Positions 1 to 9,340 of a stretch of DNA of 64,000 nucleotides are shown in pieces. The stretch is from Alligator mississippiensis (taxonomy: Eukaryota; Chordata; Crocodylia; Alligatoridae): positions 147,837,433 to 147,901,432 of the forward strand of contig NC_081824.1 in the NCBI RefSeq assembly GCF_030867095.1, written 5' to 3'. Under the pieces are notes generated by a model that was not told the DNA's origin, made no database searches, and saw only the letters and a list, made by a program, of their open reading frames with translations. Positions within the stretch are counted from its first letter, which is position 1, and every line of letters starts with the position of its first letter. Position numbers and translations under genes: made by a program.

Positions 1-99
1 CAGGCCCGGCTAGAAGTGCACAAATTTGGAATAACTGGTTATGAGAAGAAAGAACAGCGGCTGTTGGAACAAGAACGCGCTATCATGCTAGGAGCTAAG
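1..99 (+). CDS. C1orf131: C1orf131 coding exon (first in window, 5' edge at or before position 1)
   Basis: Frame 1 reads 33 codons carrying the conserved [11 protein letters not shown] and [10 protein letters not shown] motifs and ends in AAG before a GT at 100-101. The donor (gtactg) is weak beyond the GT. The true 5' boundary cannot be seen: the opening CAG could be a glutamine codon or the end of the preceding intron. Confidence 0.93.
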
Positions 100-1311
100 G
101 TACTGTTGTTTGTTTATGTTTGGTCAAGACCCGTGTTGTGATGTTTTTCTTAAAAAGCCAGTTCTTTTCCCGTTTGGGTCTTGTCTTCTTTCCAAGATAC
201 TGTGGATGACTGATACTATAGTTTTAAATTGTCTGAATACAAATCACGTACCATCTCAGCTTAGTCATATTTCATTTCTGATGTCAAAAAACTGTCTAGT
301 GCAGTGGTCAGTAACCTTTTTAAGGCTGTGGGCTGGATTCACCCAGTTTGGGACAGAGGTGGGAGAGCAGGTGCTAAGGACTCAGCCACTACTACTGTTT
401 TTCCCCATGTCGACAAGGGGAAGGCACCCACTACTGCTGTGGCAGTGTATCCTGCAGCTAAAGCCCCCTGCCATTGAATGCCACCAAAGCCCCATGTCCA
501 CAGAATGGCTCTGCAGGCCATAGACTGCTGACCCCTGATCTAGTGTCTTTTTTTGTTTAGCTCTTAACTAATCACTGGGACAGGAGTGTTGAAATCTTAT
601 ATTCCTGCCCTCTCAATTAAGGGCTGAGAAAAGCTTTCTCTCTGCATTTCTGATTCTTTCAAGATGCCACCATTATCAAAAGGAAGCAAATGCTGAGCAG
701 CTCACCATTCTTCTTTTAGAGTTTGTTTTTTATTTTGTTTGCTTTTTTTTAACGTGGGGATATGTGTGCGGAAACCTTTTTAGACCTTCTTTATACGTCA
801 TAAACAATCCATCCATTCACATCCCCCCAAAGGGGACCTAACCCTCTTTCTTCATGCCCTGGCCACTACTCCTCCAAAAAGGATCATAGCCTATGTGTTT
901 GTTTTCTCCACCCCACCCCCCAACTGCCCTTCCACCGTTGCAGGCTTCCCCCACCAAATCTGTTCAGTTCTAGGAAGTGTTTATAGCTTTTGTGCAATAA
1001 TACCTTTACTTGCCTCTTTCACTGCAGCCTCCCAAAAAAGAGTACATCAACTACAAGATTTATCAAGGGATTATCAAAGAGAAGAAAACATTAAGGAAAG
1101 AAGATAATAGGAAGGTTTGTATGAAATACTTCCTGTTTAAAAAGAACATGTAAGAACTAGTCCAGTGGCCTTCTAGAAATTAGCTAGTGTTTAGGAGTTG
1201 AACCTAGAGCTTACTAGACCACTTACTCTCATGAATGTTTGTTCTGGACTTCAGCAGAGCTATTTTCATCATTGTGGATTGTTCACAGGAATGAGAGAGG
1301 TGCATGGTTAA

Positions 1312-1348
<37 letters not shown>

Positions 1349-4300
1349 TCAATTTCTCCCCTCCTAAAATTTGACAAACTATTGAAGCCAGATCATCAGC
1401 ATTAAGCCCTGGACAGGTGTGTTGTTTGAAGCACTCCAAACAGTGAGGATATAGGCATGCATGTCCAAAGAAGTGCTTCAGAAATGAACATCAGAATATG
1501 AGGAGCATCTTTGAAGCTTTTCCTTTGGAAGTCTGTGCTCTGGCAGCACATAGAACACCTGCAGCCCTTCTTCCCAGCAGGGCAGACAGACAATGAGAGC
1601 TCTCCTATGAGCTCAGCTGTCCTCAGGATGTTTCAAAGGCTGAGAGGTCTATAGGAATTCCTGCTTTCCAGCCTCCTTTTTGGAGAACATGTATGCCGTC
1701 GCAGCCATTTTGAAGCGAAGGGGGTGGGGTGGAGAACAGGTTTTTGTACCAGATTTGAAGCACTCTGGCTTCAGAGCACTTCAAATGCCTTTCTGTCCAT
1801 GAACTTATATTTACATCTGAGAAAAAACATTTACTTTGGTGATTTTTTTTCTGGCCATTGTCTACATATTTCAGACCAACTGGTATAAATCTGCATGAAT
1901 TCATTGAGAATCTGGCTCAGTATTTAAATAATCATAATGTACTCAGTTTTTTACACCCAAAGTATGCAGGAGCCTTTTTGTTCAAGACTGTTGATTAGCC
2001 AAGAAATTCTAATCATGTTCCACTGAAATACTTTTTTTTTTTAAACTCTGATAACAGGAATATAAATCCCTTTCTTTCAAGAAACATAGGAGAAAAGGCC
2101 AGGAAGAGAGGTGAGTAACTTAAGCGTAACTATATTTAAACTTCTCTAGTGAATTGTCTGTAATTAAATAAGCAAAGTCTTATGCCAGAACTCAAACATA
2201 AAAAGTTCCTTCCATTTTGAAACACAAAACCCAGGGTGGATAAAAATCAGCGATTTAAAAAAAAAATTGATTTTTTTTTTTAATTTAAATCAGATTTTTT
2301 TTTTTTTTTTTTTAAGTTTAATAAATAGGTCACACCAGGCCATGGACTATATTAGGGGCCCAATCTTACGGGATTCCCAAAGGCTCCTGTATAGATTAGT
2401 AAAGAAAACCACTCTACCCAATGAGATTCAGTACTCAGTCTAGAAGATCCCATTGAGTATCGCTGTGATGCTTAGTTTCAGTTCTCAAACTGTGGATTTC
2501 ATAGTTTCATAGTTGGTAGGGTGGGAAGGAACCTGAGCAGATCATCAAGTCCGACCCCCTGCCATGGCAGGAAAGAGTACTGGGGTCAAACGACCCCAGC
2601 AAGGTGTTCATCTAGCCTCCTCTTAAAGACCCCCAGGGTAGGAGCCAGCACCACTTCTCTTGGAAGTTGGTTCCGGATCCTAGCTACCCTGACAGTGAAG
2701 TAGCGCCTCCTGATGTCTAGCCTGAATCTACCCTCTGCCAGCTTGTGACCGTTATTTCTTGTTACTCCTGGTAGTGCTCGGGGAAACAGGGACTCCCCCA
2801 ATGCCTGCTGGTCCCCCCTGACTAGTTTGTAAATGGCCACTAGATCCCCCCCTCCTCCTCTTGTGGAGGCTGAACAGGTTCAGGTCCCTTAACCTCTCCT
2901 TATAGGGCCTGCCCTGCTGCCCCCTGATCATGCGGGTGGCCCTCCTCTGAACCCTCTCCATGTTGTCCACATCACTCCTGAAGTGCACTGCCCAGAACTG
3001 GACGCAGTACTCCAACTGCAGCCTGACCAGTGCTGCATAGAGGGGGAGGATCACTCCTCATGATGCATCTGTGGATGCATGACAAGGTATGGTTGGCCTT
3101 CCTAACCGCTACCCCACACTGTGGGCCCATGTTCATTTTGGCATCACTAATGACTCCAAGATCCTTTTCTGCCTCTGCACTGATGAGAAGGGTGTTCCCC
3201 ACCCTGTAGGTATGCTGCTGGTTCTTCTTCCCCAGGTGCAGCACCTTGCACTTTTCAGTGTTGAAATCCATCCTGTTCTCATCTGCCCACCCCTGTAACC
3301 TGTCTAGGTCCAATTGCAGCCTATTCCTCCCTTCTAGCGTGCCCACTTCCCCCCACATCTTAGTGTTGTCTGTGAATTTGAACAAGGTGCTTTTTACCCC
3401 CTCGTCCAAGTCGCTTATGAAGATGTTGAACAGCGCGGGCCCAAGGACCGAGCCCTGGGGGACCCCACTACTCACATCCCTCCAGGTCGAATAGGACCCG
3501 TCCACCACCACTCTCTGGGTGCAGCCCTCCAGCCAGTTAGTGACCCATCTGACTGTGTAGGTGCTGACGCCACAGTCTCCTAGTTTTTTAATGAGAATGG
3601 GGTGAGAGACAGTGTCGAAGGCCTTCCTAAAATCCAGAAAGACTATGTCTACTGCTATACCTGCGTCTAAGGATTTTGTGACCTGGTCATAGAAGGCCAC
3701 CAGGTTGGTCTGACAGGACCTGCCTCTAATGAACCCATGTTGGTTGCCCCTAAGCATAACCTCCCCTGCTGGTCCCTCACAGACAAGCGCCAGGATAATT
3801 CTCTCAAAAAGCTTACCCAGGATCGAGGTAAGACTGACTGGCCTATAGTTTCCTGGGTCCTCCTTCCTCCCTTTTTTGAAAATGGGAACCACATTGGCCC
3901 TTTTCCAGTCTTCTGGCACCACACCACAGCACCATGAGTGCTCGTAAAGCGGTGCCAGGGGTCCCACAATGACCTCTGCTAATTCAGCACTCTGGGGTGA
4001 AGATCGTCAGGACCTGCTGATTTAAATATGTTCAGACCCTCCAGAAGTTCCCTGACTAAGTCCTCACTGACCCTAAGCCTGGGTGCGCCTCCCCTGGGTA
4101 CTATGGGGGTCCCAGTGGGGGTGGTGACTTGTGTCTCCCGGTGATTTGTGTCTCCAGAGATCATAAGCAGACAAGGTTCTTTGGGTAGATGTATTATCTT
4201 ATATTAGATCAACTAAATAGTTTGAAAAATTGTTCTTTGCAAGCTTTCGAGCACAAACACCCTTCTTCAGGCATAGGGAGAGTTTGTTGTCTCCAGAGAT

Positions 4301-5232
4301 AACATCCTTGTTAACAGCAGTGTATAGAGATAAGAGATAACAGACCTGATTGCCTACCCATCAGCCCTATTGTCTCTCTGCAAGTTTGTGTACACACAGT
4401 CAAGCCCTGACCTTTCTCTAAAAGTGCAGAGTTTCAAGAAGTTGAATGAATAAAGGATATCAAACAACAAGAATATGTTTTTTGTAGAAAACAATTATTA
4501 AATCAGGGCTTCCTGATCAGTGATTTAAATTGTTTTGACTTCAATCAAATCCACCCTGACAAAACCTCCTCACTGGGAATTTGGACTGTTTTGTACCTAG
4601 CACTTCGAAATCTCTAATGGGACAGGCAATCTAACAATGCTTTAGCTCTGCCCTGACTTGTTAGAAACTTCAGCATAGTCTGATGTGAGTTGGGTATGAA
4701 GCACATAGTATGAATGCCATTGTGTGTCTCCCATTCATGTTATCCAGGGTGTTACTTTTGCCCCTGAGGAAAAACATCTTGCATGATAAAAGGTAAGGAA
4801 GGAAAAATGTAACTTGTTCAGAAAGTAAAATTACATCCTTAATTACAATGTAGCTGTTTCAGTGAAACTATTTACAGTCTAAGAGTCTTCATGCTTTCTG
4901 ACTTTATTTACCTTGATAACTGCTGAAAAGTTAGTTGATAAGTTAATCATGCTTATAATTCTTTTCAGGATTCTTCTATCTGTTTGCAATACCAAATTAT
5001 TCTTTTTTCAAAATATTAATAAGATTTTTTTTCACGTTACTAAAGCATATTCTGTCTTTGTTTAATATCGTCTTCTTTAATGTTTCTGTTTTTGAAACTT
5101 AGGAAATTGAAAAAGAAAAAGTCGGTGTCCAGGATTTTGCCTACAGGTCAAGTTGGAAAATTCAAAAATGGGACTTTGGTCCTTAGTAGCTGTGATATAA
5201 AGAAAATTAAATCCTCAAAAGTCATTAAATGA
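1..5232 (+). CDS. C1orf131: C1orf131 homologue, 3' part of gene (four coding exons, joined 1-99, 1028-1114, 2058-2110, 5103-5232)
   Basis: Four exons on the + strand join in frame into a 122-residue C-terminal piece ending in TGA at 5230-5232. Established knowledge: this family (DUF4602) is a small, lysine-rich nucleolar protein, related to yeast Faf1, that acts in the small-subunit processome during 18S rRNA maturation. The sequence shows the family's conserved block ([14 protein letters not shown], then [10 protein letters not shown] and [10 protein letters not shown]), a very basic middle, and a C-terminal [16 protein letters not shown] motif. Every intron has GT-AG ends and phases fit. 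The human protein is close to 290 residues, so the N-terminal half lies upstream of the window. Its convergent partner is TRIM67, the arrangement seen at human 1q42.2. The gene identity is very likely; function is inferred from the family. Confidence 0.95.
115..1027 (+). other. C1orf131 intron (partly hAT-type element)
   Basis: Apart from the inverted-repeat element at 302-537, I see only AT-rich unique sequence and the branch/pyrimidine region before the 1028 exon. Confidence 0.8.
302..537. mobile_element. hAT-type miniature element (MITE), 236 bp
   Basis: The left end reads cagtggtcagtaacc and the right end, reverse-complemented, reads caggggtcagcagtc, a typical hAT-style terminus. It is flanked by near-perfect 8-bp duplications: gtctagtg at 294-301 and atctagtg at 538-545 (7 of 8). 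There is no transposase frame, so it is non-autonomous. Confidence 0.8.
1028..1114 (+). CDS. C1orf131: C1orf131 coding exon
   Basis: This 87-nt exon encodes 29 residues beginning [10 protein letters not shown] and rich in Lys/Glu. It follows a pyrimidine-rich tract and a cactgcag acceptor and is followed by gtttgt. Phase 0 at both ends fits its neighbours. Confidence 0.95.
1314..1343. repeat. (TA)n microsatellite
   Basis: About 15 uninterrupted TA units in the second visible C1orf131 intron. Confidence 0.95.
1344..2057 (+). other. C1orf131 intron, unique sequence
   Basis: No repeat or coding signal recognised beyond the TA tract; open frames on the - strand here lack codon structure or homology I recognise. 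Confidence 0.6.
2058..2110 (+). CDS. C1orf131: C1orf131 coding exon (53 nt)
   Basis: A short basic exon ([17 protein letters not shown], then a split Arg) lies between a t-rich stretch ending aacag and a consensus gtgagt donor. It ends after two bases of an Arg codon completed by the first base of the next exon. It is too short to stand out as an open frame alone; the splice sites, basic composition and phase support it. Confidence 0.88.
2497..4155 (-). mobile_element. CR1 LINE, 5'-truncated, degenerate reverse transcriptase
   Basis: The - strand reads a CR1 ORF2 C-terminal half ending in the CR1-type tail (catag repeats at 2497-2513). One frame of 331 residues (2972-3967) has the RT palm with [15 protein letters not shown] and [11 protein letters not shown]. 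The catalytic FADD is changed to FTDN at residues 198-201, so the enzyme is dead. A frameshift near 3050 moves the C-terminus into other frames (2752-3054, then 2586-2840), and another near 3970 separates the [14 protein letters not shown] segment. Confidence 0.93.
4160..4330 (-). mobile_element. Penelope-like element 3' tail fragment (antisense)
   Basis: The + strand shows gcagacaaggttctttggg, then a diverged ttattagaccaac-type motif, then ttgcaagctttcg and ccttcttcaggc. These are the reverse complement of the tail found at 23.9-24.06 kb and 47.9-48.05 kb. It abuts the CR1 truncation point. The right edge is uncertain and may reach about 4440. Confidence 0.8.
4567..5102 (+). other. C1orf131 intron, unique AT-rich sequence
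   Basis: Nothing recognised other than the acceptor region for the 5103 exon. Confidence 0.6.
5103..5232 (+). CDS. C1orf131: C1orf131 terminal coding exon
   Basis: The exon completes the split Arg codon and then reads [20 protein letters not shown] and onward to an IKSSKVIK terminus and TGA. The [11 protein letters not shown] stretch is the family's most recognisable C-terminal signature. The acceptor is aacttag after a t-rich tract. Confidence 0.95.
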
Positions 5233-5575
5233 AATTATTAGGCCACATCACAACAGAAAACATAAATGGCCTGGAATTCATTTTTCAACTAAAAATATCT
5301 GTGAACCTGAGATTTTTGGTGTCTCTTAATGCCTGAACTTTACAGTTATTTCTAATGCCAGTCTTATCCATCTGCCACTTTGCTTTGGGAAGAAAATGGC
5401 AAAACACTCTAACTTAATGAATTTTTCGCTAAGAAAAATAAAAGGTTTTTTTAGTCCTTTAAAAAAAATTACACCGTTTTCACTGGTTAACAAAGATGAA
5501 CATGAAAATTATTTTAATGGTTTATTGTAAGATACTGTTTCCACAATATTTAAATAAAATATTTTTACTCAAATA
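5233..5575 (+). other. C1orf131: C1orf131 3' UTR with two AATAAA signals
   Basis: AT-rich sequence follows the stop codon. AATAAA hexamers are present at 5437-5442 and 5553-5558, the second followed by T-rich sequence. Either could be used; the second gives a 3' UTR of roughly 340 nt. Site use is inference. Confidence 0.65.
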
Positions 5576-6182
5576 GTTTCGTCTTGCTTTTTTAATATTA
5601 AGCTGAAACTTTAAAAGAAAAGTCATACCTCATTTTTCTGAATCTAGATTATCTTAGTCACTTATGAGGCACCTAATGAATCTCCTCTCGCTGTAGCTTT
5701 GTTGTTCACAATCAAACTGAATGCATACCAGATTCCTTGTCCTGCAGAAGATGTGGTTGTAACAATTGTTTTTATTTAATACCCTTTTATGCCCCTCCCT
5801 CCCCACACCCCCACAAAAAAGAGAGAAACCATCCATTCTAAAAAGTAAGAAACTAAGATCCAAGTTTATGATCTGAATGAGGCAGAGAAGGTACTTGAGC
5901 CAAGGTCTCATAAATGTTCAAACAACTAATCTATTGATTATATGCTTGCTCATGTATAATAAGTGTGTAATGCTCTCTTATTTTGACAAAAAGCCCCATC
6001 TAAGGCCAAAGAAGCTCTTTCTCATTGTGATGAATTTAGTCAAAATTGATGTGTTCTCACTAAAATTTTTGGTTTCAACACATTGGCAATTTCTAACGGA
6101 AAAGCCAGTTTGCAAAAAAAAAATTCCCAAAGGTGTCAAATTGGCAAAGATTAAATGAAATTTACATGTGTGCTGATTATAA
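5576..6182. other. Intergenic, no feature seen
   Basis: AT-rich sequence downstream of C1orf131; the small frames here have no recognisable product. Confidence 0.5.
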
Positions 6183-6415
6183 CAGGGGTGTAGGTTGTAG
6201 CCGTGTTGGTCTAAGGGCATAGGCAGACAAGGTTCTTTTGGGTGAATCTGGTATCTTTTATTAGACCAACTTAAATAGTTGGAAAACAATTATTAAGCAA
6301 GCTTTCGGGTTCAAAAACCCTTCGTCAGGCTAAGGAAGTTTCAGCAGTTGGTGTGTGCTCTTCCTGGATGGAATGAAAAGTAAAGAAGCCAGTGGCTGGG
6401 CTGATATGCATACAA
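6183..6415 (-). mobile_element. Penelope-like element 3' tail fragment (antisense)
   Basis: The + strand begins ggggtgtaggttgtagcc and continues through ggcagacaagg, ttttattagaccaac, gcaagctttcggg and cttcgtcaggc to the catccagg/aaagtaaagaagcc segment. This is the reverse complement of 47.88-48.05 kb plus the ~45-nt extension. No coding part is present. Confidence 0.9.
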
Positions 6416-6529
6416 GACAGGTAGTCAGTGAAAATGTAGATTGAAGAGTCAATGGGTGAGAGACAGGTGGGGTGGGGGGTGGCAGAGAAGGGGGATGAAT
6501 AGTGGAGAGATACCTGGACAGTTGCATAA

Positions 6530-6595
6530 AAAAAATCTTTATTTGCAAGCTTTTGGGCACATGCACTTTTCCTCAGGCAGTGGAGAATGCACAGA
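6530..6595 (-). mobile_element. Short Penelope-tail-like fragment
   Basis: The motif series ctttatttgcaagcttttgg then cttttcctcaggcag resembles the antisense PLE tail but is more diverged. It may be a separate, older insertion. Confidence 0.55.
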
Positions 6596-6939
6596 TTGTA
6601 ACATTTCTCCCAGGCAGAAATGAAAATTCACATTTCCCAGGAGAATTGGAAGGTAGAGTAAGATCTCTTGGTTGGAAAAGTTCATTTTTCATGTTATGCA
6701 AATTACACTTAGATAAAAGTTGGAGCAGGATCAAAGGTGTCTGATGGCAAGCAGGATGTTGAATTATGCTTCTTTCTTGTTATGATGTTACATATTTCAT
6801 GGGAGTATTGGTGATGGAAGGTTCTCCTGGGCAAGGAATTTCTCTTGTGTTACATCAATTTTAGCCATCAGAATTATTAAAAAAATAAAAATTGAATTCT
6901 GCCAAGCTTATTTATATTGCAAGCTTAAGCAGGGATCAG

Positions 6940-7030
6940 TTTTGTAGCCATGTTGGTCTGAGAAAAAGAGATACAAAGTTCTTGAGTCAGGCGATATTTT
7001 TTTATTAGACCAACTGAATAAGCATTCTTC
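6940..7030 (-). mobile_element. Penelope-tail-like fragment, second variant
   Basis: The + strand contains gtagccatgttggtctgag, acaaagttcttgagtc and tttattagaccaactgaat. It has the same layout as the antisense PLE extension and tail, but with different linking bases. Confidence 0.6.
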
Positions 7031-7515
7031 TTCTCCCATGGTCATGTGATGGCAGAGACTGGGGGTCATAGGCACATGAACTTGCCTTAATCCAGCCTTG
7101 CTCTGCTTTGAGCTACTGTTTTTTTAGTCAACTCCACCACCATTCAAGGAGGTGAAGTTTAGTTAGTTTGTAGTGAACCAGAGTGTACAGCAAGAGAGTT
7201 GCCTTTGTTCCAAGACTTACACATTCAGCGTGCACAATAGAAAAATGTCAAGTCAATTATTGCACATTAGGATGTCAGCACAACGTGCAGCATGGTATGC
7301 AGATGTTGAAACTGGCTTTGCATGACTCTGCTATGTTGCAGCTCTTATCTTTTCACTTACTCTTAGAGGTGGGGCAGAAAGTAATGTAGTTCAAAGCTTT
7401 TTTAATTTCCTTAAAAAAGCACCTGGTTTCAGTTGCAATACTTTACCTGAAGAGGCTTAATTTTAAAGTCCTCTGGTTAGATCCCCTGAAACCAGCCTCA
7501 TGGGATCTGTTAAGC
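7031..7515. other. Intergenic, no feature seen
   Basis: Unique sequence between repeat fragments; nothing recognised. Confidence 0.5.
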
Positions 7516-7659
7516 TAGTGGTTCTCAACTTTTTGAGACTATAGGATTCCCCCCCTTGGGAAATGCCATCTCTTAGTTTTCACTTTTTTTTTTTACTACA
7601 AAAAGAATAATAAATCAATTTTTCTTTTGCAGAAACTTTGCCCTGGTTGAGAATCATTG
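7516..7659. mobile_element. hAT-type MITE, 144 bp
   Basis: The left end tagtggttctcaac and the right end gttgagaatcattg are inverted copies of a classic hAT terminus. Flanking 8-mers are tgttaagc (7508-7515) and tgttaaag (7660-7667), 7 of 8 identical. There is no coding capacity. Confidence 0.82.
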
Positions 7660-9340
7660 TGTTAAAGAGTTAAGCAACTTTTTTTAGATAAGTTGTGCAT
7701 TTTATTTTTAACTTCAATACATCATTATGATTGATTGGAAAAGTATCAAAGCATGCTCAGTCCTTGTCCTTTCAGATGAGCCTAGCTCTTTCTCTGATGT
7801 GGAGGAATTAGAATAGGCTTCCATCTTTAGGTTATATACTGTTTATTTTTCAGCTAAACGTAGGGCTGTGTGGGAGGCCTTCATAGTATTTCTCAGTCTC
7901 TTAGTGGCTTGCATGTACAGTTTCATCTACCTTACAAATGACTGCAGGTTTTATGAAGTAGGTTTAAATTACAGGTTGTATTGCAAAGCTTTAGAATTCC
8001 TGCCCAGGCAAGTACAGCGTCTGCAGGTACCAAATGGCCTTTACAGTCAGGTAATCTACTTTTGTGGTGTCATAAATTCTGCCCAACTATACCTAGTCCA
8101 ATAATGTGGGAAATCTCCCAGTACTCAGCTGAGCAACACACTTCAACACATGGGACAGAGGTTTAGGGCCTTGTTGCAAGTTGCACTTGGAGCTGCTCAA
8201 ATGTTGATCCATGTAAGTGCTAGCTCAAATCTGGAGCAGTTGCACCTTAAGGAAAAAAACCTCTGACTGCCCCCCAACCTCTGGTGCACACACACACACC
8301 TGCACATCTGTGACTTGCCTCTAGAGGACTGGCAAGCAGGGGCTGGATTAAGAGCTACAGCTGTGAGTTGCCACTACTGAGCTTGTGAATCAGGACAAGT
8401 TTCTATCCCTGCTGTAGGTGGGACTATGTTGCAGAGATGGGTTTGGGGGGCAAGGGGCAGGAAAATGAAGGTGGGTGGCGAGGAGTTAATGGGATGGGGT
8501 GGGTAATGAAATGGGAGGCGGAAAGGAAATGGGGATAGGGGAAGGATAGTGAAATGAAGGAAGTCTACCACTGAAGGATAAAATAAAAAGATGTGGGGAA
8601 AAATATTTTAAAAAGCAACGAAAAGGAAGTAAATTAAAGAAGGTCACATGTTTTAATAAACCGGAATTGGGACTGTGGTGTGGGGGTGCTGGTTGTGCTT
8701 CCTGGGGTGGCTAGAAGCTAGGAGCAGTGAGGGAAGTGCTTTTGGGGAAGCTACTGGCCCTGACCCAGGAAGGAAGCCAGAGCTCATGGGGACCCAGTCC
8801 AGCTTCCTACCTTGTTCCTTCCCTTACCCCTTACCCCCCTCTCCCCCTGCCCCCCAGGCCCCACTCCTGGTCCCAACCATGCTCTGCAACCTGGCTAGCT
8901 GGCATGTGCTCTGCCAGCTGTTTGCATGGGGGTTGCACCCCTGGGGATGAGAAGGTCATACCCCCAGGTTAGTGCCAGAACCCCCTTCCTGGGCAGTAGG
9001 GCTCAAGGGGTGGAAAGTCTGTCCACACAGAACAAGAGCCTGGAAGAGGGGATACTGCATCATGGGATGCTGAAGGACTGCCATATGGGCAGCTCATCTC
9101 TGGGGAGTGGCCACACGTTAATGGAAGATGAGCTGGGTAACATGGATCAGAGATAAACCTGCCCTGGAGTGGCATAACTTTAAGCCCCGTGGAACACAGT
9201 TTGAAAATTATTTGTCTAATGCAAGCCATAGAAAAATAAATAGGTGAAAGGGAAGGATACATTTCTTACCTAAGCCAGAGAACATGTCATTTTGTCATAT
9301 TATCCTTGGCTTCCTCCTGCCATAAATCAGCAGATGATTT
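7660..9340. other. Convergent intergenic region
   Basis: Contains a short CA run near 8290, the purine-rich tract at 8430-8570 and a GC-rich stretch to about 9160. No gene signature recognised on either strand. Confidence 0.5.
8430..8570 (+). repeat. Purine-rich, G-run tract
   Basis: The + strand is dominated by runs of G separated by A (several GGGG and GGG runs). It could form G-quadruplex or triplex structures. No unit repeat is clear. Confidence 0.6.

Larger units (their letters stand above)
2232..4558. mobile_element. hAT-type DNA element, interrupted by CR1 and Penelope insertions
   Basis: The left terminus cagggtgga (2232-2240) is matched by tccaccctg at the right end (to 4558). Both subterminal regions carry the tttaaatca-type sequence common in this sauropsid repeat family. 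Perfect 8-bp duplications acaaaacc flank it (2224-2231 and 4559-4566). The interior from about 2497 to 4330 is later CR1 and PLE sequence, so the original element was probably only a few hundred bp and non-autonomous. Confidence 0.85.

Noticed and set aside
110..523. 137-codon + frame next to the first C1orf131 exon
   Set aside because: It lies in an intron and largely within a hAT MITE; there is no splice logic or recognisable domain.
9178..9222. Possible hAT right end (cacagtttgaaaatta)
   Set aside because: No matching left end or target duplication could be found.
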